Positions 20,316 through 25,750 of a stretch of DNA of 25,750 nt are shown here, in pieces. The notes beneath the pieces are model-generated. The model ran no database searches, was not told the DNA's origin, and worked only from the letters and a program-made list of their open reading frames with translations. The position numbers were made by a program, and so were the translations under genes. How positions within the stretch are numbered: position 1 is the stretch's first letter; each line of letters begins with the position of its first letter. The DNA comes from a virus. The stretch is from IMG/VR virus record IMGVR_UViG_3300046001_003209, positions 1 to 25,750 of that record; one strand, written 5' to 3'.

Positions 20316-21554
20316 ATGAAGAAAATTGGTTTTATTGGCATTGGAAAATTGGGATTGGATTGCGCTGAAGTCATGGCTGAGAAGCATGAAGTCAGAGGCT
20401 ATGATATTTACCCACGAACCAGTGACTCAGTAAAAGTTTGCGATATTGATGAATTGATCAACGAAAGCGAATGGATTTTTATTGCTGTACCAACTCCTCA
20501 TGCTGATGGGTATGATGGCTCTGTGCCATCAAGCCATATGGAACCTCGAGATTTTGGTCACGACGCAGTGATTGATGCTATTCACAAAATCAATCAGCAT
20601 GCCCGTAGTTCCAAGAAAGTGGTATTGATCAGTACAGTGTTACCAGGAACCACACGTAGAAATTTTGTGCCATTGCTAGATCCAATACATCAGTTCCTTT
20701 ACAACCCTTATCTCATTGCCATGGGATCTGTAAAGTGGGATATGGTTAATCCTGAAATGATTATGATTGGTACTGAAGACGGTGACTGGAATGGCATTGC
20801 AGGTGAACTCAAGGATCTCTACGACACTGTGATGCAAAACGATCCACGTTACGAAATTGGTACCTGGGACGAATGCGAAGCAGTTAAGATCTTCTACAAC
20901 ACATTTATTTCAGCCAAAGTAGGATTAGTAAACATGGTGCAAGACTTTGCTATGAAAATTGGTCACATCAATGTGGACGTTGTTACAAATGCATTAGCAC
21001 GTAGCACCATGCGTATTATGGGGCCAAAATACATGACTGCAGGTATGGGTGATGCAGGTGCCTGCCACCCACGCGACAACATTGCTTTGCGTTGGTTGGC
21101 CAAGGAGTATGACATTGGATACGACTTGTTTGATACTGTGATGCATGCTCGAGAAATTCAAGCAAAGAATCTGGCATTGTTTTTAGTAAAGTATGCCAAA
21201 CAACTTGGAATGAGCATAGTGATTCATGGTAAAGCATACAAGCCCGATGTTCCGTATTGTATTGGATCATATTCTACATTGGTTGGTCACTATATCAAAG
21301 AAGCAGGGTTTAGTGTCAGGTATCTTGACCCATTGGCAGATGATCCTAAAGAAGTAATCTCAGAGCTAGCAGGCCCTGCTGTTATTTTGTGGGCACACAA
21401 TCGTAAAATCACATATGAATACACCGGTGATCAACCTGAAACACAACCTTATTGTGAAATACCCAAAGGATCAGTGATCATTGATCCATGGCGTAAACTA
21501 TCCAATGTCGAAGGACTAACCGTGGTCCATTATGGAAACACTCGCAACAAATAA
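20316..21554 (+). CDS. UDP-glucose/GDP-mannose dehydrogenase family protein
   Basis: 412 aa. Family enzymes oxidise a nucleotide sugar to the uronic acid with NAD. The Rossmann motif GIGKLG is at 8-13, followed by VPTPHA (58-63), STVLPGTTR (106-114), K191/N195/K201 (EAVKIFYNTFISAK), and the catalytic Cys at 250 in GACHPRD, equivalent to GCFPKD. GKAYKPDV near 315 corresponds to the family's G-x-A-F/Y-K-P. AAAGGA lies before the ATG. The start abuts the start of the minus-strand glycosyltransferase, so both could be involved in surface or DNA glycosylation. Substrate specificity cannot be read from the sequence. Confidence 0.88.
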   Translation: MKKIGFIGIGKLGLDCAEVMAEKHEVRGYDIYPRTSDSVKVCDIDELINESEWIFIAVPTPHADGYDGSVPSSHMEPRDFGHDAVIDAIHKINQHARSSKKVVLISTVLPGTTRRNFVPLLDPIHQFLYNPYLIAMGSVKWDMVNPEMIMIGTEDGDWNGIAGELKDLYDTVMQNDPRYEIGTWDECEAVKIFYNTFISAKVGLVNMVQDFAMKIGHINVDVVTNALARSTMRIMGPKYMTAGMGDAGACHPRDNIALRWLAKEYDIGYDLFDTVMHAREIQAKNLALFLVKYAKQLGMSIVIHGKAYKPDVPYCIGSYSTLVGHYIKEAGFSVRYLDPLADDPKEVISELAGPAVILWAHNRKITYEYTGDQPETQPYCEIPKGSVIIDPWRKLSNVEGLTVVHYGNTRNK

Positions 21555-22053
21555 TGCTTGGGCGCAAGGGCATGTAGATCCTTGGTGGAATCTACGACAT
21601 CGCGATCTCAACTACATCAACCAGCAGTTCAATGACACTTACGCATTGCGTGAGTGGCGCAGATTAGGTTATACACAAACTAGATTCACCGGTGACATGT
21701 ATGACATGAAACAAGTCGAACCAGACTGGATAACACCGTTCCAAACAATATTTCCATTTGAACGATTTGGTTGGAGTTTTTATCGTATGCCTCCAGGAAG
21801 TGTATTGCCTGCACATAGAGATACATATGATAGATTCAAGCTGATACATGGATTAGAAACCACCCACAATGTGGTACGCACCATTGTATTCATGGAGGAC
21901 TGGGCCAGTGGGCATTACTTGGAAATGAATGGACAACCGTTTACTGGCTGGCGTGCCGGTGATTGGGTAAGCTGGCGTGATGATTTTTTACACTTGGCAG
22001 CTAACATGGGACAAACTGATAGATATACATTACAACTTACCGGAACCGTATGA
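21532..22053 (+). CDS. 2-oxoglutarate/Fe(II)-dependent oxygenase-like protein
   Basis: 173 aa, overlapping the preceding gene by 23 nt. The double-stranded beta-helix motif is visible: H95-x-D97 (PAHRDTYDRF), a second His at 154 (DFLHLAANMG), and R164 to bind 2-oxoglutarate (TDRYTLQL). FMEDWASGHYLEMNGQPFTGWRAGDWVSW is typical of the aspartyl/prolyl-hydroxylase group found in aquatic phages. Reaction: hydroxylation of an unknown substrate using O2 and 2-oxoglutarate. No good Shine-Dalgarno; the start is taken because the next in-frame Met is 55 residues in. It ends with ATGA at the amidinotransferase start. Confidence 0.8.
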   Translation: METLATNNAWAQGHVDPWWNLRHRDLNYINQQFNDTYALREWRRLGYTQTRFTGDMYDMKQVEPDWITPFQTIFPFERFGWSFYRMPPGSVLPAHRDTYDRFKLIHGLETTHNVVRTIVFMEDWASGHYLEMNGQPFTGWRAGDWVSWRDDFLHLAANMGQTDRYTLQLTGTV

Positions 22054-22967
22054 AGATACACAGTTTCAATGAATGGGATCCATTGCGATCCGTAGTAGTA
22101 GGGCGTGCTGACCATGCCAATTGGCCAACAAAAGATCCAGTGTTCCGCAGCGAAAGTGAAAGAACGTTATGGAAAGAAACTCCATTACCGTCGGGACCAG
22201 TGCCAGACTGGATCATTAAAGAAGCCAATGAAGACCTTGATGCATTAGCTGGGGTTTTACGATCATTGAATGTAGAAGTGTTTCGCCCGGATGATCTTGA
22301 TTTTCAAGAACACGATGGCATGTATAACTATTGTCCTAGAGATCGATTGTTGGTATACGGTAATACCATTGTGAATCCAGCCATGATGTATCCTTGCAGA
22401 GATATGGAAATTGAATGCTATCGTGATATAGCAGATGCTGCTGATAATTATCTATTCATGCCCAGACATGTGGGTATGACTCTGGATGCTGCCAACATAG
22501 CACGACTCAATGACAAATGGATTTTCTTAGAATCTGCATCAGGCAATCGCGCTGCATATGATTGGTTATGTAATCAATTTCCAACAGTAGATATTGAATT
22601 GGTTAATTTCTACGCAGGAGTACATATTGATTCAACCATAGTTCCGTTACGTGAAGGATTGGTATTAGTCAACGGCAGTAGAGTCACTCCAGGAAACTTA
22701 CCACGAGTGTTAAAAGACTGGGAAGTCATCTATTGCAATCACGTGGAAGAACAAGGGTTCTTCCAATATCCATATGCATCTAAATGGATAGCATTGAATA
22801 TGCTGGTAGTAAATCCATACACAGTAGTTGTAGATCAGAATCAACCCATGTTAATTGATTTCCTGGAAAAGAATCAATTCACAGTTGTACCTATGCAACT
22901 TCGCCATAGTCGAACATTAGGCGGCGGGTTTCATTGTGTCACCTTAGACCTGCACAGAGAGTCATGA
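22050..22967 (+). CDS. Amidinotransferase (glycine/inosamine amidinotransferase family)
   Basis: 305 aa. Family members move an amidino group, typically from arginine, to an amine. The catalytic Cys is at 296 in LGGGFHCVTLD (as in human AGAT LGGGFHC), His at 192 in GVHIDSTIVPL (AGAT MHID), and CPRDRL (D98) matches AGAT MPRDIL. KWIALNMLVVNPYTVVVD matches AGAT's KWLSMNVLMLD. The family's DAAD segment reads DAAN (146-149), so the third triad residue may be Asn. Length is shorter than AGAT (about 385 mature), close to bacterial StrB-like enzymes. ATGA overlaps exist on both sides, so it is tightly coupled with the 2OG protein and the 181-aa unknown. Substrate unknown. Confidence 0.85.
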   Translation: MKIHSFNEWDPLRSVVVGRADHANWPTKDPVFRSESERTLWKETPLPSGPVPDWIIKEANEDLDALAGVLRSLNVEVFRPDDLDFQEHDGMYNYCPRDRLLVYGNTIVNPAMMYPCRDMEIECYRDIADAADNYLFMPRHVGMTLDAANIARLNDKWIFLESASGNRAAYDWLCNQFPTVDIELVNFYAGVHIDSTIVPLREGLVLVNGSRVTPGNLPRVLKDWEVIYCNHVEEQGFFQYPYASKWIALNMLVVNPYTVVVDQNQPMLIDFLEKNQFTVVPMQLRHSRTLGGGFHCVTLDLHRES

Positions 22968-23509
22968 ACATAGCCTGGTTATTTGCCGAAAATACCATGT
23001 TGCCTCCCACAACACCGGTTCAGGCCATAAAAAATCTTGCACCAATCTGGGGCAGCTGGCGAACCCAACGAGGATATAATACCGACAATGTGGTGTGCTG
23101 GGACACCGAGCAAGCTGCCAAGTTGGTGGCACAAGGATATGCAAAGATATGCAATCTTTACATCCCACAAACAGTTTATGAACAGTTAAAGGCACCCAAA
23201 GGTGTGCGGGCATTTGGTGGAGAGTTTGATTTTTCTGTAGATTCGGTTGACGACATAATTGCTGCTCATTTGGTAGCAAGTGTAGCTGATGTGATTCTTA
23301 TGATTGGATTTGATCTAGAAACCAAATCAACAGAACGTAGAACCAACTATGTTGGACTATTAGCTGAAGCCATACGCAGCAGCGGTAAACAATGGGTAAT
23401 AGTAGATCATCATACCGATCTTGCCGAACCCATCCAAAAACTTGCCAATATCACTAGAGATCTATTGCCAAATGTGTTACAATTACTGGGTAACAACAAC
23501 GGTGAGTAA
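22964..23509 (+). CDS. Conserved phage protein, WGSWRT/TDNVVC type
   Basis: 181 aa from the ATG at 22964, which overlaps the amidinotransferase stop (ATGA). The earlier in-frame ATG at 22934 would extend into that gene. Sequence blocks WGSWRTQRGYNTDNVVCWD, NLYIPQTVYEQL, DDIIAAHLVASVADVILMIGFDLETKS and NYVGLLAEAI...KQWVIVD are familiar from T4-like phages of aquatic bacteria, with no known function. The alternating hydrophobic strands and GFDL suggest a Rossmann-like alpha/beta fold. It lies 2 nt before uvdE. Confidence 0.75.
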   Translation: MNIAWLFAENTMLPPTTPVQAIKNLAPIWGSWRTQRGYNTDNVVCWDTEQAAKLVAQGYAKICNLYIPQTVYEQLKAPKGVRAFGGEFDFSVDSVDDIIAAHLVASVADVILMIGFDLETKSTERRTNYVGLLAEAIRSSGKQWVIVDHHTDLAEPIQKLANITRDLLPNVLQLLGNNNGE

Positions 23510-23511
23510 TT

Positions 23512-24534
23512 ATGCATCCTCGATTTGGTTTTTGCTGCAAATGGCTTAACACTCCAGATGAAACTGGTGGAATGAAAGTCAACGCCATTGATCGTGACAT
23601 CAACGGACGAAGTACCACAATGCGTTGGTTACGTGAACACAAGGACCAGGCCGAACAACGCCAGTGGGATATTATGAATCACAATGCTCGTGCAGCATTG
23701 ATGATGGTGGAACGTGTGGGTGCAATGGCTCCTGAACGTCGCATGGTACGGCTGGGCAGCGAAATGCTGCAAGGCTATACTGAACCCAGCTGGATTTCTT
23801 GGTGGCAACAGGCCGACATCCAAGCGCATTGCAAAAAGATCTTTGCCCCTGTGGGTGAAGCTGCACGTCGACTTGGTGTGCGTCTCAGTTTTCACCCAGG
23901 CCAATTTTGTGTGTTGGCCAGTGAAGCAGACGAGATTGTGGAACGTAGTATTTTGGAATTCGAGTACCATGCGGACATGGCTCGTTGGATGGGGTATGGC
24001 AGTTCATGGCACGATCATGGATTTAAGATCAATGTACATTTGTCGGGCAAAGGCGGCCCTACAAAGTTCCTTCGCACCCTAGGTCGACTCACTCCAGAAG
24101 CTAGAAATCTAATTGCTATTGAAAATGATGAGATGACAAATGGGATCGACGTTACTTTACTTGTGGCTGAGCATTGCGCTCTTACGCTGGATATCCACCA
24201 CCACTGGATCAACACCGGCAAATACATCACTCCTAACGACCCTCGTGCTCGTCGCGTGTTGGAGTCTTGGCGTGGTACTCGTCCTGCTTTGCACTACAGT
24301 GTTAGTCGTGAAGACGTTTTGGTGGATCACAATCCCAATGTTCGTCCCGACCTGGGACAACTTCTTAATTCTGGATACCGCAAGCAGAAGCTGCGAGCTC
24401 ATAGTGACTTCCTGTGGAATCATGCTGTGACTGAATGGGCGTTGACCTTTAGTAAAGAGTGGGACATGCAAGTTGAAGCCAAAGGTAAGAACTTGGCCAC
24501 TAATCAATTACATCAACATTGGTTAAGTTTGTAA
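23512..24534 (+). CDS. uvdE: UV-damage endonuclease (UvdE family)
   Basis: 340 aa. Cuts DNA 5' of UV photoproducts and other lesions. The TIM-barrel family pattern is visible: FGFCCKWLN at the start, RLSFHPGQFCVLAS (124-137), KINVHLSGKGG (172-182), IAIENDE (201-207), LDIHHHW (226-232) and LHYS (260-263). The His, Glu and Asp in these blocks form the metal site. Length is close to bacterial UVDE (about 300-340). It follows a run of coupled genes (2-nt gap). A phage in sunlit water would benefit from its own UV repair; T4 uses the unrelated DenV. Its stop TAA overlaps the first repeat of the Pho-box candidate. Confidence 0.9.
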   Translation: MHPRFGFCCKWLNTPDETGGMKVNAIDRDINGRSTTMRWLREHKDQAEQRQWDIMNHNARAALMMVERVGAMAPERRMVRLGSEMLQGYTEPSWISWWQQADIQAHCKKIFAPVGEAARRLGVRLSFHPGQFCVLASEADEIVERSILEFEYHADMARWMGYGSSWHDHGFKINVHLSGKGGPTKFLRTLGRLTPEARNLIAIENDEMTNGIDVTLLVAEHCALTLDIHHHWINTGKYITPNDPRARRVLESWRGTRPALHYSVSREDVLVDHNPNVRPDLGQLLNSGYRKQKLRAHSDFLWNHAVTEWALTFSKEWDMQVEAKGKNLATNQLHQHWLSL

Positions 24535-24550
24535 CATAATTGTAATACTT
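24529..24550 (+). promoter_or_regulatory. Candidate Pho box before pstS
   Basis: Two direct repeats, TTGTAAC at 24529 and TTGTAAT at 24540, each followed by a 4-nt AT-rich spacer, give the 11-nt period of PhoB boxes (E. coli consensus CTGTCAT-N4-CTGTCAT). It lies 38 nt before the pstS start and partly inside the uvdE stop. Match is 5 of 7 in each half at best. Confidence 0.45.
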
Positions 24551-24588
24551 GTATGCTTAAATAAATGTATCAACTAAAGGAAATTTTG

Positions 24589-25593
24589 ATGAAAAAACTC
24601 ATTACCATGCTATTTGCAATTGTTGCATTTTCTGCAACAGCACAGGAAATTACCGGCGCTGGCGCTACATTTCCATATCCAATCTATGCTAAATGGGCTG
24701 AAGCATATAAAAAGGCCACTGGTAAAGGCATGAACTATCAATCAATTGGCAGTTCGGGTGGCATTAGACAAATCAATGCCAAAACTGTAGACTTTGGTGC
24801 CACCGATGCTCCAGTTAAGGGTGAAGACTTAGACAAACAGAGACAGATACAATTCCCTGCCATCATCGGCGGTACTGTGCCTATTGTTAACTTAGATGGT
24901 ATCAAGCCTGGAGAACTAAAGATCACTGGACCAGTTATGGCGGAAGTGTTCATGGGTAACATTACTAAGTGGAATGACCCAAAATTAACAGCATTGAACC
25001 CGGGCAAAACTTTGCCTAATACAGAAATCACCGTGGTACACCGTGCCGATGGTTCGGGTACAACTTTTAATTGGACAGACTATCTTACCACTGTAAGTCC
25101 CGAGTGGCTACAGCGTGTGGGCCGAGGTGCTGCTGTTAAATGGCCTGCTGCCAGTTCAGTGGGTGGTAAAGGCAACGAAGGAGTTGCTGCTAATGTAAAC
25201 CGTATCAAAGGATCAATTGGTTATGTAGAATATGCGTATGTTAAAAAGAACAACATGACATTTCTACAACTACAGAACAAAGCAGGACGATATGTAAGCC
25301 CAGACGACGTGACATTTGCCGCTGCGGCAGACGGTGCTGATTGGTTCTCAGTTCCAGGTATGGGACTCAGCATTGTGGATCAAAAGAATCTCAACGCCTG
25401 GCCAGTGAGCTCAGCAAGTTTTATCATCATGTACAAAAACCCTACTAACAAAGCCGCCAGTGATGAAGCGTTGAAATTCTTTGATTGGGCATTTAAGAAT
25501 GGCAAGAACATGAGTGAAGAATTAGATTATGTACACTTGCCCACAGTGTTACAAGATCAGATTCGTCAGCGAGTTTGGACACAGATTAAATAA
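24589..25593 (+). CDS. pstS: Phosphate-binding periplasmic protein PstS
   Basis: 334 aa. Periplasmic protein that captures phosphate for the host PstCAB transporter. The ATG at 24589 is chosen over 24565 because AAAGGA lies 8-13 nt upstream and it begins with a canonical signal peptide (MKKLITMLFAIVAFSATAQ, cut near 18-19). Motifs: ITGAGATFPYPIY at 21-33, IGSSGGI at 53-59, VDFGATDAP at 67-75 and HRADGSGTTF at 151-160, the last with R, D and SGTT phosphate ligands. The sequence is of bacterial, not cyanophage, type. Phage pstS is well known in cyanophages. It has its own terminator; Pho-box-like repeats lie upstream. Confidence 0.96.
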   Translation: MKKLITMLFAIVAFSATAQEITGAGATFPYPIYAKWAEAYKKATGKGMNYQSIGSSGGIRQINAKTVDFGATDAPVKGEDLDKQRQIQFPAIIGGTVPIVNLDGIKPGELKITGPVMAEVFMGNITKWNDPKLTALNPGKTLPNTEITVVHRADGSGTTFNWTDYLTTVSPEWLQRVGRGAAVKWPAASSVGGKGNEGVAANVNRIKGSIGYVEYAYVKKNNMTFLQLQNKAGRYVSPDDVTFAAAADGADWFSVPGMGLSIVDQKNLNAWPVSSASFIIMYKNPTNKAASDEALKFFDWAFKNGKNMSEELDYVHLPTVLQDQIRQRVWTQIK

Positions 25594-25637
25594 ACCGCAC
25601 ACAACGATAGACTGTGGTGGAACTCGTAACCAGTACT

Positions 25638-25663
25638 AAAACCCGCTTCGGCGGGTTTTTCTT
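25638..25663 (+). terminator. Intrinsic terminator of pstS
   Basis: AAAACCCGC 25638-25646 pairs with GCGGGTTTT 25651-25659 around a UUCG loop, followed by Ts to 25663 with one C. Textbook rho-independent terminator with a CUUCGG loop as in T4. Confidence 0.93.
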
Positions 25664-25674
25664 TGAATGATCAC

Positions 25675-25682
25675 GATAAATA
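25675..25682 (+). promoter_or_regulatory. Late promoter (GATAAATA) at the window end
   Basis: Matches NATAAATA, the late consensus reported for T4-like cyanophages. It ends 5 nt before the ATG at 25688; the predicted start coincides with that ATG. Confidence 0.7.
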
Positions 25683-25687
25683 TTTTT

Positions 25688-25750
25688 ATGAAAACAAAAA
25701 CAGCAACAGGTCCAATTCGTTGGTTTCTAGAAACATTTGATTATGGTGCT
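25688..25750 (+). CDS. Start of a late gene (3' part outside window)
   Basis: First 21 codons: MKTKTATGPIRWFLETFDYG and one more. There is no Shine-Dalgarno, and the ATG lies at the predicted late start. The N-terminus is basic then hydrophobic-aromatic; too short to identify. Kept because of the promoter and its reading frame open to the window end. Confidence 0.5.
   Translation, partial: MKTKTATGPIRWFLETFDYGA

Noticed and set aside
23075-23080. TATAAT inside the 181-aa gene
   Set aside because: Within a coding region, no -35 and no downstream start.
1-25750. CRISPR array, insertion sequence, integrase or attachment site
   Set aside because: No regularly spaced repeats, transposase or integrase motifs, or flanking duplications were seen; only the promoter repeats at 8074 and 8602 stand out.

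Overview
The window looks like a piece of a lytic, T4-like (myovirus-type) phage genome that infects a Gram-negative host, probably a freshwater or marine betaproteobacterium. Phage signs are very tight packing (no gene-free gap over about 225 nt), many small unknown genes, ATGA stop/start overlaps, class Ia ribonucleotide reductase with glutaredoxin, a phage-type ATP-dependent DNA ligase, a PAAR spike-tip protein, and T4-type late promoters. Exact matches to the late core ATAAATA on the plus strand were found only at 3157, 16976 and 25676, each just upstream of a gene. The host guess rests on a Burkholderiales-type porin and a proteobacterial PstS. It is inference.

Layout. 1-2813: 3' end of nrdA, a lipoprotein with a GH16/GH7-type catalytic motif, nrdB and glutaredoxin. 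2849-5577: a small Sm-like protein, then a late unit with a small protein, PAAR and a 642-aa probable virion protein. 5590-6634: a stand-alone outer-membrane porin with its own promoter, UUCG leader hairpin and terminator. 6662-9772: an early region where most small genes carry their own near-perfect sigma70 promoter (TTGACC-17-TATAAT). Two of these promoter-leader units are 56/57 identical. 9804-13528: phage-conserved unknowns and DNA ligase. 13531-13751: a consensus promoter and a structured RNA leader. 13752-17860: an unknown gene, a membrane/coiled-coil/zinc protein, ClpX, a small gene, Hsp20 and ClpS. 17862-20315: two minus-strand genes (metallophosphoesterase and glycosyltransferase-like) around one plus-strand gene. 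20316-24534: a tightly coupled run of NDP-sugar dehydrogenase, 2OG-Fe(II) oxygenase, amidinotransferase, a 181-aa unknown and UV-damage endonuclease. 24529-25660: pstS with a Pho-box-like repeat upstream and a strong terminator. 25688-end: start of a late gene.

How the parts may work together. The nrd genes, ligase and UvdE serve DNA synthesis and repair. ClpX, Hsp20 and ClpS form a proteostasis set that could redirect the host ClpP/ClpA proteases and assist late folding. Porin and PstS act in series, outer membrane then periplasm, and may keep phosphate entering the infected cell. The amidinotransferase run looks like a small biosynthetic module with unknown product.

Three points stand out: several genes without a Shine-Dalgarno start at or within a few nt of the predicted transcription start (leaderless mRNAs); the 13566-13722 RNA may be a new structured element; and the porin/PstS and ClpX/Hsp20/ClpS sets are rich host-takeover cargo. 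All family assignments are from reading the sequence, with no database search.
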